Below are positions 39,083 to 45,875 of a stretch of DNA of 61,600 bases, one piece after another. The notes under the pieces were generated by a model that saw nothing but the letters and a program-made list of their open reading frames with translations, ran no database searches and had not been told where the DNA came from. The number at the start of each line of letters is the position of its first letter. Position 1 is the stretch's first letter. Source of the stretch: Treponema sp. (GTDB taxonomy: Bacteria > Spirochaetota > Spirochaetia > Treponematales > Breznakiellaceae); NCBI GenBank assembly GCA_009782955.1, contig WRIB01000005.1, positions 1,288 to 62,887 on the forward strand, read 5' to 3'. The translations under genes were made by a program, and so were the position numbers.

Positions 39083-39643
39083 CTACACTTTCTCCACCTG
39101 TAAAAGATCAACTTCGACCGGAGTACTCCGGCCAAATATCTGCACCATTACTTTAAGCTTATTCTTTTCCTGGTTCACTTCTTCTATAGTACCGGTAAAC
39201 GATTCAAATGGACCATCAACAATCTTGACCTGCTCACCTGAATTAAAGACATGGCGGGTTCTTATGGGCTTTTCTCCCTTAATTTCCCCGGATTTCTGCA
39301 GAATACTTCTGGCTTCATCACCTGAAAGGGGTTGAGGCCGTCTGTCTGCCGGGGTCCCCACAAATCCCGTAACTCCCTGAATTTTCTTTATTTTAGAACA
39401 GGTTTCTTTCCAGGTGATGTCCTCTGGCAAATCCATTTCAACAAGAACATAACCAGGAAAAAATTTCTTTTTCTGAGTTCGCTTTTTACCGTCCTTTACC
39501 TCAACCACCTCTTCCTGTGGAACCTTGATATCCTTTACGATCTCCTTGTCCAGATCCCTTTTGTCAATCATGAGGTGAATTATCTTTTTTATTTTATTCT
39601 CATACCCAGAATAAGTATGAAGAACATACCATCCCGCTGCCAT
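39083..39643 (-). CDS. nusG: Transcription elongation/antitermination factor NusG
   Basis: Binds RNA polymerase and links it to ribosomes or Rho. The NGN domain starts WYVLHTYSGYENKIKK and includes FFPGYVLVEMDL; the C-terminal KOW domain reads FNSGEQVKIVDGPFESFTG. Length of 186 residues is normal. ATG follows AAGGATTAGGA. The 42-base gap to secE contains no feature. Confidence 0.98.
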   Translation of the reverse strand: MAAGWYVLHTYSGYENKIKKIIHLMIDKRDLDKEIVKDIKVPQEEVVEVKDGKKRTQKKKFFPGYVLVEMDLPEDITWKETCSKIKKIQGVTGFVGTPADRRPQPLSGDEARSILQKSGEIKGEKPIRTRHVFNSGEQVKIVDGPFESFTGTIEEVNQEKNKLKVMVQIFGRSTPVEVDLLQVEKV

Positions 39644-39685
39644 TCCTAATCCTTACCTGACCACTTAAATAAAGCGGTCAGGCTC

Positions 39686-39868
39686 CTATTTAAATATAGT
39701 CTGCACCCCCAGGAGCAGAATAACATCAACCAAACCCAAAACCGCCGCGATAATAACCGTAGAAACAAGTACAACCCCTACGGAACTTATAACAGCATCC
39801 TTTCCGGGCCATACGACTTTACGTAATTCAGCATAACACTCTTTAAAAAACTGGATTATTTTTCCCAT
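39686..39868 (-). CDS. secE: Preprotein translocase subunit SecE
   Basis: Sixty-residue single-span SecE: a cytoplasmic amphipathic helix (IIQFFKECYAELRKVVWPGK) followed by one membrane helix (VGVVLVSTVIIAAVLGLVDVI). The motif ELRKVVWP is diagnostic. It clamps SecY in the translocon. Position between tRNA-Trp and nusG is the standard bacterial order. The start follows AGGAGAAACAAGGATA. Confidence 0.97.
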   Translation of the reverse strand: MGKIIQFFKECYAELRKVVWPGKDAVISSVGVVLVSTVIIAAVLGLVDVILLLGVQTIFK

Positions 39869-39990
39869 TATCCTTGTTTCTCCTTCCTCCCAAGGTCGGC
39901 GGCTGAAAGGCTTCGAAGCCTACTAAACCCCATATAATAAAACTTCCGGCTTTTTATGCCTTCACTTTTAGTGGTACTCTTACCGCCTAT

Positions 39991-40063
<73 letters not shown>

Positions 40064-40064
40064 T

Positions 40065-40100
40065 GTTAACCTAACCACTTTGTAAAGTGGTTAGGTTAAC
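40065..40100. repeat. Perfect 17-bp palindrome beside tRNA-Trp
   Basis: GTTAACCTAACCACTTT and AAAGTGGTTAGGTTAAC are perfectly complementary around a two-base gap, one base from the 5' end of tRNA-Trp. In the primary transcript it would form a hairpin next to the RNase P site. Confidence 0.8.
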
Positions 40101-40101
40101 A

Positions 40102-40233
40102 TTGGAGTTTTTACTTTGTAAAAACTCCACACATTAATTTCGTTTCGCAAAGCGAAACTCCATACATTATTTCCCTTTACTTTGTAAAAACTCCATACAT
40201 CTACTTCGTTTTACTATGCGAAACTCCATACAT
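40102..40233. repeat. Four tandem 33-bp units, each with a hairpin
   Basis: Units 40102-40134, 40135-40167, 40168-40200 and 40201-40233 each end in AACTCCAYACAT. Units 1 and 3 carry TTTAC-TTT-GTAAA; unit 2 carries GTTTCGC-AAA-GCGAAAC and unit 4 a similar but imperfect core, so two types alternate. The array fills the gap between rpmG and tRNA-Trp. There are no unique spacers. Confidence 0.82.
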
Positions 40234-40251
40234 CGTCCTCATTTCATATAT

Positions 40252-40425
40252 TTACTTAATTTTTGTCTCCTTGTGGAGGGTATGTTTCCTGTCAAAGGGG
40301 CAATATTTGTTAAATTCCAGCTTTTCCTGGATATTGCGCCTGTTTTTCTTGGTTGTATAGTTTCTCCGTTTACATTCACTGCACTGCAGCGCAATAAGCT
40401 CTACAGCTGTCTTTTTACTGGCCAT
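40252..40425 (-). CDS. rpmG: Ribosomal protein bL33
   Basis: A 57-residue protein read directly from the sequence: it begins [20 protein letters not shown], continues [18 protein letters not shown] and ends [17 protein letters not shown]. Two cysteine pairs (CSEC and a single Cys before PFDRKH) partly retain the zinc-ribbon pattern: Cys15, Cys18 and Cys42 are present, while the fourth position is Asp45, so it is a partly degenerated zinc type. ATG follows AAAGGAGTAGAT. It lies between two tRNA genes at the head of the secE-nusG operon. Confidence 0.95.
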   Translation of the reverse strand: MASKKTAVELIALQCSECKRRNYTTKKNRRNIQEKLEFNKYCPFDRKHTLHKETKIK

Positions 40426-40474
40426 ATCTACTCCTTTCCAGGCTATTTGCCATATAATCCATGGAACAATGTTT

Positions 40475-40558
40475 GGAGTTTTGCTTGCAAAACCCTTTTG
40501 GGGAACTGCGTGGAGTTTGACCTGTTCACTTGTTTTTCAAGTGAACAGGTCAAACTCC
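40475..40558. repeat. Copy of the GGAGTTTTGC hairpin and a perfect 20-bp hairpin
   Basis: 40475-40493 repeats the TTGGAGTTTTGCTTGCAAAAC element of 38914 without its last bases. 40512-40558 is GGAGTTTGACCTGTTCACTT, a 7-base loop GTTTTTC, and the exact reverse complement. Both lie between rpmG and tRNA-Thr. Confidence 0.8.
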
Positions 40559-40591
40559 CTAATTAAAAATCCCAAAGGGATTTTTAATTAG
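40559..40591. repeat. Perfect 15-bp hairpin at the tRNA-Thr 3' end
   Basis: CTAATTAAAAATCCC-AAA-GGGATTTTTAATTAG. Its last two bases coincide with the last acceptor base and the discriminator of tRNA-Thr on the minus strand. It probably acts as a processing or weak termination signal. Confidence 0.75.
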
Positions 40592-40662
40592 CCCTCGATC
40601 AGAATCGAACTGATGACCTTATCCTTACCATGGATATGCTCTGCCAACTGAGCTACAAGGGC
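40590..40662 (-). tRNA. trnT: tRNA-Thr (GGT)
   Basis: Minus-strand cloverleaf: acceptor GCCCTTG/CGAGGGC, D arm TAGCTCAGTTGGCAGAGC, anticodon arm TATCC-ATGGTAA-GGATA giving GGT, and T arm with GTTCGAT. Discriminator U; CCA not encoded. It appears to be the first transcribed gene of the rpmG-secE-nusG-rpl-rpo operon. Confidence 0.94.
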
Positions 40663-40692
40663 AAAATACGGCATGTTCCCTATTGTTTTGTG

Positions 40693-40721
40693 AAATTATC
40701 AAAAATTCAAGATTGTGTCAA
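40693..40721 (-). promoter_or_regulatory. Sigma-70 promoter for tRNA-Thr and the ribosomal/RNA polymerase operon
   Basis: On the minus strand TTGACA (40716-40721) and TAATTT (40693-40698) are separated by exactly 17 bases, about 30 bases upstream of tRNA-Thr. This is the only strong promoter seen for the downstream 14-kb run. Confidence 0.82.
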
Positions 40722-40786
40722 GAGAGGCAAAAATATATTGTAGAAAAACAATACAATCTGTGCTATTGTAATGGCAAGGAGTCAGC

Positions 40787-41491
40787 ATGTCTATACATAT
40801 CGCAGCTAAATCAGGTGAAATAGCCGAGGCAATTTTGCTTCCCGGAGACCCTCTCAGGGCAAAATTTATCGCCGAAAACTACCTGGAAAATGCAAAAGAG
40901 TACACCAGTGTACGTAATATTCTGGGTTTTACAGGCAATTATAAAGGAAAACCGGTCTCTGTTCAGGGAACCGGCATGGGAATTCCATCAATTTCTATCT
41001 ATATACATGAACTTTTTCGTGATTATGGGGTAAAACGTGCCATCCGTATCGGTACAGCCGGAGCTATTCAGGCAAGCCTTAAAGTACGGGATATGGTTCT
41101 TGCCATGTCTGCATCTTCCGATTCTGCTGTCAATACCCGCCGGTTTGGGGGGCATTGCTACGCCCCAACAGCCACCTGGAACCTTCTTAAAACAGCCTGG
41201 GACGTTGCAAAAACCAAAGGTATGGATGTAACAGTCGGGAATATCGTCAGCGAAGACCTTTTTTATACCGACGATCCGGAAGAATGGAAAATCTGGGCCA
41301 AATACGGCTCCCTGGCTCTGGAAATGGAAACCGCCGAACTGTATACCGTTGCAGCAAAATTCGGCCGGGAAGCCCTGGCAATTCTAACCATATCAGACCA
41401 TCTGGTAACCGGAGAGATAACCACTGCGGAGGAACGCCAGACCGCCTTTACCAGGATGATGGAAATTGCCCTGGAAACGGCAATTTCGTAG
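40787..41491 (+). CDS. deoD: Purine nucleoside phosphorylase, DeoD type
   Basis: Hexameric phosphorylase splitting purine nucleosides to base and pentose 1-phosphate. Family motifs are [64 protein letters not shown] and [10 protein letters not shown] with the catalytic Asp. Length of 234 is typical. ATG follows CAAGGAGTCAGC. It is divergent from tRNA-Thr and convergent with acr3. The 33-base gap after it shows no palindrome. Confidence 0.97.
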   Translation: MSIHIAAKSGEIAEAILLPGDPLRAKFIAENYLENAKEYTSVRNILGFTGNYKGKPVSVQGTGMGIPSISIYIHELFRDYGVKRAIRIGTAGAIQASLKVRDMVLAMSASSDSAVNTRRFGGHCYAPTATWNLLKTAWDVAKTKGMDVTVGNIVSEDLFYTDDPEEWKIWAKYGSLALEMETAELYTVAAKFGREALAILTISDHLVTGEITTAEERQTAFTRMMEIALETAIS

Positions 41492-41524
41492 GCAGACAGG
41501 CGCACTCTTTTACATTCTCGCAAC

Positions 41525-42568
41525 TTATTTCACAAACCACCGCTTTGTGTTATTGGCAATCCTTACCAGTACCAGCATTACCGGAACTTCTACCAGAACG
41601 CCGACAATAGTGGCAAGTGCAACAGGGCTTTGTGTTCCGAACAGGGCTATCGCAACGGCAACGGCTAACTCAAAGAAATTGGAAGCCCCTATCATTCCGG
41701 CAGGGGCGGCTATGTCATGGGGCAGTTTTAATATTCTGCTTGCAAAATACGCAATAAAGAAAATTAGGAATGTTTGTAGTGTCAACGGTACAGCAATCAA
41801 CACAATATGCAAGGGGTTTTCAAGTATCACATAACCCTGAAAAGAGAAAATAATAATGAGCGTTACTAGTAATCCGGCAATGGTAACATTGTTCCATTTC
41901 GGGATAAAGGTATTGGTAAAATAATCTTCGCCTTTGTTTTTGATAATAATGTTTCGGGTAATAGCGCCGCCGGAAAGAGGGATAACAACAAACAACACAA
42001 CCGACAATATAAGCGTAGACCAGGGGATTGTAATACCGCCGATACCGAGCAGAAACATCACTATCGGGGTAAATGCCACAAGGATAATCAAATCGTTAGT
42101 TGCAACCTGAACAACCGTATATGCGGGGTTTCCCCTTGTTAAATGGCTCCACACAAAGACCATCGCGGTACAGGGGGCGGCTCCGAGCAATACCGCTCCG
42201 GCTAGATAATCTCTTGCCAGTTCGGCAGGTATAAGGTTTTTGAAAACCGTGTAGAAAAAAAGGCTTGCAATGGCGAACATGGTAAACGGCTTGATAAGCC
42301 AGTTGCAAATCCACGTTACGAAAAGCCCTTTGGGGGTTTTACCAACATTTTTAACGCTCTGAAAGTCTACCTTCAACATCATGGGATAAATCATCAGCCA
42401 TATCAAAACAGCAATCGGCAGGGAAACATTGTAGTATTCAAACCTTCCAAGGAATTCGGGAATAAAGGAAAGGTATCTCCCAATGAGTACCCCGATTACC
42501 ATACATAGAATAACCCATACAGTCAGGTATTTTTCAAAAAAACCTATACCGCTTTCTTTCTTTTCCAT
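41525..42568 (-). CDS. acr3: Arsenite efflux permease, ACR3 family
   Basis: Ten-span transporter expelling As(III) thiolate or arsenite. The ACR3 signature with the essential cysteine is present (GAVLLGAAPCTAMVFVWS), as are WLMIYPMMLKVDF, QVATNDLIILVAFTPI and GMIGASNFFELAVAVAIALF. I place the start at MEKKESGIGFFEKYL (42568), behind AGAGGAGAAAGAATTT; an upstream in-frame ATG overlaps hgcB. It starts 14 bases after the hgcB stop on the same strand. No arsC, arsR or arsA is adjacent, so it may serve a different metalloid-thiol role with hgcAB. Confidence 0.94.
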   Translation of the reverse strand: MEKKESGIGFFEKYLTVWVILCMVIGVLIGRYLSFIPEFLGRFEYYNVSLPIAVLIWLMIYPMMLKVDFQSVKNVGKTPKGLFVTWICNWLIKPFTMFAIASLFFYTVFKNLIPAELARDYLAGAVLLGAAPCTAMVFVWSHLTRGNPAYTVVQVATNDLIILVAFTPIVMFLLGIGGITIPWSTLILSVVLFVVIPLSGGAITRNIIIKNKGEDYFTNTFIPKWNNVTIAGLLVTLIIIFSFQGYVILENPLHIVLIAVPLTLQTFLIFFIAYFASRILKLPHDIAAPAGMIGASNFFELAVAVAIALFGTQSPVALATIVGVLVEVPVMLVLVRIANNTKRWFVK

Positions 42569-42582
42569 AAATTCTTTCTCCT

Positions 42583-42873
42583 CTAACAACATTCGGCGGA
42601 ACCGCAATCGCACGATGGCTCTTTGCCGGTCAGCCAGCCGAAAATAATAGCGGCGGCGCAGCCTACATTGGCTGCTACTTTAACAGCGGACACCGGGCAA
42701 TTTTTGGCGCAAGCCCCGCACTCCATACAACTGTTTTTATCGGTTATTACCGCTTTGCTGTTTTCAATGGCGAATACATTATGCGGGCACACTTCCGTAC
42801 ATCTTCCGCACCCGATACATTTATCCGATAACAAACGCAATGTTTGGACATTTTTCAAATACCTGTGTTTCAT
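42583..42873 (-). CDS. hgcB: HgcB, ferredoxin partner of mercury methylation
   Basis: A 96-residue dicluster ferredoxin beginning MKHRYLKNVQTLRLL, like HgcB proteins. The 4Fe-4S motifs are CIGCGRCTEVCP (Cys19, 22, 25, 29) and CMECGACAKNCP (Cys49, 52, 55, 59). The extra HgcB cysteine is seen in ANVGCAAAI (Cys72), and the chain ends with adjacent cysteines (CDCGSAECC). HgcB is thought to reduce the HgcA corrinoid and to bind Hg(II) through the terminal pair. Start 42873 has AGGGG at 5-base spacing; an ATG at 42888 overlaps the hgcA stop but has no binding site. Confidence 0.93.
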   Translation of the reverse strand: MKHRYLKNVQTLRLLSDKCIGCGRCTEVCPHNVFAIENSKAVITDKNSCMECGACAKNCPVSAVKVAANVGCAAAIIFGWLTGKEPSCDCGSAECC

Positions 42874-42884
42874 AAAAACCCCTA

Positions 42885-43934
42885 TCATATAAAAGTTTTA
42901 ATCAATACCAAGACAACACCCGCAGCAGTAAAAAGAATAATTGCGGGAACCGCTATTTTCATTTCTTTTATTACGCCGGAAAAAGACGTATAGGTAGTTG
43001 CCCCGGTAAAATTCATTGCCAAAAAAGCAGAAAGGGCGGGAAGCACAAGCATATAGCCAATGCCCAAAAGCAGGAAAGGCGGCGTAAACCAGCCGAAAGT
43101 ATAAGCGGCAAAAGCCGTAGAAATTGCGCCTAACAGCCATCCTTTGAATGAGAATGCTCTTCCCGGAATAAAGGGAAGCAAGACCGGAGTAAGAACCGTT
43201 CCCGCAAGAACAGCGGCGGAATAAGCAATAAAATCCATTAACCCAAATGGACGGCGTGCAAACAGGTTTAAGAGAAACAGAACACCGAAAACAACCATTG
43301 AAGTTTTAACCGCTTCTGCCAGTTCCATAGGCGTTAATATAAGCCTGTCCCAAAAAGTAAATTTCACCGTCCGCATTTCTTTTGTTGCCTTGTAATCCGC
43401 TGCAATAAACTCTTTAATATCGTTTGCCCGAACCGGGCCGAACACAACGGTAAACCCTGTTCGTTTTACTGTTTCATGGGCGCTTACACCTGTTGCTCCA
43501 AGCTGCGGAATAATTACCTGCCGGTGTTCAACTATATCTGTTAGTCCGGTTACATCAATCCGGCTTACCAGTTCATCAGTGCCGAATGTTCCCTTTCCGG
43601 CGGCGCACCAGACATTGATCCCTTTTGTATCGAGTATAAGAAGCCAGCAGTCAAGCGCTGTAAGATTTTTTCGCAGAATGTCAAACGACAATTTGTAATT
43701 TGCACTTACAAGAACAGGGGAAGCGGTATCCGGTTTACCGACAGCGTAAAGTCCGGGTTTTACCGTGTAACTATCTCTGCCGATACCCCACCTGACTTTC
43801 CATGTTCCCAGAATATCTTTTACCGAAAGTGATGTCGAAATAACAGGAACACTTACCGAACCTGCCGCCGAGGCCGAAGGCCGAGGTTCCCCTCCGGTAC
43901 AGCAGCAACCGCTATTGCAGCAACAATCACTCAT
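42885..43934 (-). CDS. hgcA: HgcA, corrinoid protein of mercury methylation
   Basis: Transfers a methyl group from a corrinoid to Hg(II), giving methylmercury, in characterised members. The diagnostic cap-helix motif NVWCAAGK is at 107-114 with Cys110 as the lower ligand. The corrinoid domain (about 40-185) also shows VIIPQLGATGVSAHE and FTVVFGPVRANDI, and four or five membrane helices follow (about 203-349). This pairing of a CFeSP-like domain with a membrane tail separates HgcA from CdhD. Start 43934 has GAGGG at 8-base spacing and overlaps the regulator stop by eight bases. The first 15 residues are a cysteine cluster (MSDCCCNSGCCCTGG) I do not recognise. Confidence 0.94.
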   Translation of the reverse strand: MSDCCCNSGCCCTGGEPRPSASAAGSVSVPVISTSLSVKDILGTWKVRWGIGRDSYTVKPGLYAVGKPDTASPVLVSANYKLSFDILRKNLTALDCWLLILDTKGINVWCAAGKGTFGTDELVSRIDVTGLTDIVEHRQVIIPQLGATGVSAHETVKRTGFTVVFGPVRANDIKEFIAADYKATKEMRTVKFTFWDRLILTPMELAEAVKTSMVVFGVLFLLNLFARRPFGLMDFIAYSAAVLAGTVLTPVLLPFIPGRAFSFKGWLLGAISTAFAAYTFGWFTPPFLLLGIGYMLVLPALSAFLAMNFTGATTYTSFSGVIKEMKIAVPAIILFTAAGVVLVLIKTFI

Positions 43935-44592
43935 TACAGCAGCCCTCATTTTGATTTGTGGTATTCGTTATTGATTCGATAGTATCCACATACTGCAAAT
44001 TCACCAGGTAACATCGGTGAGTTCTGACAAAACACCCGTATTTTTCAAGATTATCGCAAGCTTTGGAAAAAAGTTCCGTACATTCGACTACCTTGCCGCT
44101 TCTTAAATGATACAGTACATTCCTGCCGAGTACCTCGGCAAAAACCAAATTGGAGATAACTATTTTATGAATGCCCTCTTTACTCTTTACAATAACAGCA
44201 TCCTCAGCTTCCTGTTTCATCTGATCCAGTATTTCGTCAAAAGCGATGAATAGTTTTTCTTTTGTGATTGGCTTGAGGATATAGTTATCAGCTTTTACCG
44301 AATAGCTTTTTAAAACAAACTCATGCGATGAGGTAAAGAATACAATCCGCGCGGCTTTGTCAAAATCACGAATTTCCTTTGCAGCATCAATGCCCATAAA
44401 GCCCGGCATAATAATATCCAGGCAATAAATATCAAACCGAATTCCTTTTTCCAGAGCCGCAATCAGTTCAACACCATTCGGAAAGGCGGTATATTCGCAG
44501 TTTAAATTTTTTGATATTCTATAGGCATCTATGAGCTGTACCATATTGGACAGCTCGTCAATAGTGTCATCACAGACCGCAATTTGCAGCAT
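43927..44592 (-). CDS. LytTR-type response regulator with short C terminus
   Basis: AgrA/LytR-like regulator. The receiver (about 1-120) has the acidic pair CDDTIDE, phosphoacceptor Asp in YCLDIIMPGFMG, FFTSS and the conserved lysine in YILKPI. The LytTR DNA-binding domain (about 135-210) shows VFAEVLGRNVLYHLRSGKVV and FVRTHRCYLVNLQYVDTIES. The final strand normally ending in a PVSR-like motif is replaced by NTTNQNEGCCNE, where the gene overlaps hgcA by eight bases. No histidine kinase is adjacent. It heads the hgcA-hgcB-acr3 run and probably regulates it. Confidence 0.85.
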   Translation of the reverse strand: MLQIAVCDDTIDELSNMVQLIDAYRISKNLNCEYTAFPNGVELIAALEKGIRFDIYCLDIIMPGFMGIDAAKEIRDFDKAARIVFFTSSHEFVLKSYSVKADNYILKPITKEKLFIAFDEILDQMKQEAEDAVIVKSKEGIHKIVISNLVFAEVLGRNVLYHLRSGKVVECTELFSKACDNLEKYGCFVRTHRCYLVNLQYVDTIESITNTTNQNEGCCNE

Positions 44593-44693
44593 AAACTAAC
44601 CTCTTTTTTTACCGCATTAAGCAGAAATGCCGACTCCTGCCCATAATATACCGATTTTCAGGGGTTTTGGAAGCCGTTTATCCTCCCAAATTC

Positions 44694-44724
44694 ATGTTTC
44701 ATGTCGAATTTTTAATGTTTCATG
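44694..44724. promoter_or_regulatory. Direct repeat upstream of the LytTR regulator
   Basis: ATGTTTCATG occurs at 44694-44703 and 44715-44724, 21 bases start to start (two helical turns). LytTR regulators bind direct repeats at this spacing, although these copies do not match the published consensus well. The 194-base gap also serves the divergent lemA gene. Confidence 0.4.
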
Positions 44725-44786
44725 CAAAAGATGTTTTTTTTGGAAAAATATGCGATATATTGCAGCCGATGTAAAAGGAGATTGGT

Positions 44787-45341
44787 ATGCAGTTATCCCT
44801 AATTGTTATCGGCATAATCACCGGGGCAATCTTTTTTTGGGCAATGTCAACCCAGCGCAGGCTTGTCGTGTTGGAAGAAAACATAAACAGTGCCATGAGC
44901 CAGATTGGCGTACAGCTTTCCTGCCGCTTTAATGCACTGACAGCGCTTTTGCACATAACCAAAGAATATGCCGGGCAAGAGAGCAAAATGCTGATAGAAG
45001 CCATTGAATCCGCAAGAAGAGATATTACTGCGAAATCAACTCCCGATGATGTACTTAGTCAAGAGTGTATTATCGGTGAAGTTCTTGGCAGAATTTTCAA
45101 GGTAAGCGAACAGTATCCTGAACTGGAAGCGAATGATAACTATGTAAAAACCATGGATGCCGTGGAAACCTATGAACATATGCTGCGTACCAGCCGCCTG
45201 ATTTACAACAACAGCGTAAATAAGCTGAACCGGGAGATACGCATGCTCCCTGTTTCCATAATTGCAGGTATGCTGGGATTTTCGGCAAAAAAATATGCAG
45301 AGACGCAATCGGCAAAATTGGAAAACGGCATCGCTCATTAA
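44787..45341 (+). CDS. LemA family protein
   Basis: One N-terminal membrane helix (residues 3-20) followed by a cytoplasmic or periplasmic helical bundle. The family signature near the C terminus is clear (YNNSVNKLNREIRMLPVSII then AGMLGFSAKKYAE). Length of 184 is typical. The molecular role of LemA proteins is not established. ATG follows AAAAGGAGATTGGT. The next gene, a lone receiver, starts 15 bases later, so the two may be co-transcribed. Confidence 0.9.
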   Translation: MQLSLIVIGIITGAIFFWAMSTQRRLVVLEENINSAMSQIGVQLSCRFNALTALLHITKEYAGQESKMLIEAIESARRDITAKSTPDDVLSQECIIGEVLGRIFKVSEQYPELEANDNYVKTMDAVETYEHMLRTSRLIYNNSVNKLNREIRMLPVSIIAGMLGFSAKKYAETQSAKLENGIAH

Positions 45342-45356
45342 GGGAGGATAACGATA

Positions 45357-45791
45357 TTGAGCAAACAAAAAAACAAAGCGGTGATCATATTGGTAGATGA
45401 TAATAAAATCAACCTGACTATTGGCGAAACTGTTCTGGCTGAACAATATATTGTCGTAACCGCTTCCTCAGCAGAAGAAATGTTCCGCATTTTGGATAAC
45501 ATCATTCCCGCCATGATCCTGTTGGATATTGAAATGCCGGAAATGGACGGATATGAGGCAGTAAAAAATCTCAAATCAAAACCGCAGACCAAAGATATTC
45601 CGGTAATTTTCCTCACTGGACGCACCGAACCTTCTGATAAAGAAAAAGGCATGCACCTTGGAGCTGTCGATTATATTAAAAAACCCTATCAACCGGATTT
45701 TCTTTTTAAGCGAGTTGAGTACGGCCTGAAGCGATACAGGGCAACGCCGAAGGTACGCTCATTTCTTTATCATTCGGTTTCTTCAAGTTAA
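45357..45791 (+). CDS. Stand-alone receiver domain protein
   Basis: CheY-like single-domain regulator of 144 residues: acidic pair Asp14-Asp15 (ILVDDNKIN), phosphoacceptor Asp57 (ILLDIEMPEMDG), Thr in VIFLTGR and Lys109 in DYIKKPY. The start is TTG, preceded by GGGAGGATAACGATA. The tail RATPKVRSFLYHSVSSS carries no output domain. It resembles the receiver of the REC-HD-GYP protein 3 kb downstream (matching GVVDFISKP-like and VIFLT segments), and both could be phosphorylated by the hybrid kinase at 49.9 kb; that link is inferred. Confidence 0.87.
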   Translation: MSKQKNKAVIILVDDNKINLTIGETVLAEQYIVVTASSAEEMFRILDNIIPAMILLDIEMPEMDGYEAVKNLKSKPQTKDIPVIFLTGRTEPSDKEKGMHLGAVDYIKKPYQPDFLFKRVEYGLKRYRATPKVRSFLYHSVSSS

Positions 45792-45875
45792 GGGGACCAT
45801 GGCAGAAAATGAACCATTCATCCCGCTGCTAAAACAATAAATCGGTGAACAATGATGAATATTAGGAGAACGAGA

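Noticed and set aside
39905-39925. Partial tRNA-like sequence near secE (AGGCTTCGAAGCCT)
   Set aside because: It resembles part of the tRNA-Trp T arm but is a simple palindrome; no cloverleaf can be formed.
40102-40233. Possible CRISPR-like array
   Set aside because: The units are directly tandem with no unique spacers between them, and no cas genes are present; it is a tandem hairpin repeat.
41492-41524. Terminator palindrome between deoD and acr3, as at other convergent ends
   Set aside because: No inverted repeat of useful length is visible in this 33-base gap.
42885-43934. Interpretation as CdhD/AcsC (corrinoid iron-sulfur protein)
   Set aside because: The NVWCAAGK motif, the C-terminal membrane helices, the adjacent HgcB and the absence of other acetyl-CoA synthase genes fit HgcA instead.
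45799-45840. 13-codon frame MAENEPFIPLLKQ after the lone receiver
   Set aside because: It has a fair AAGGGG upstream but is too short to support as a gene; it may be a remnant of a lost gene.
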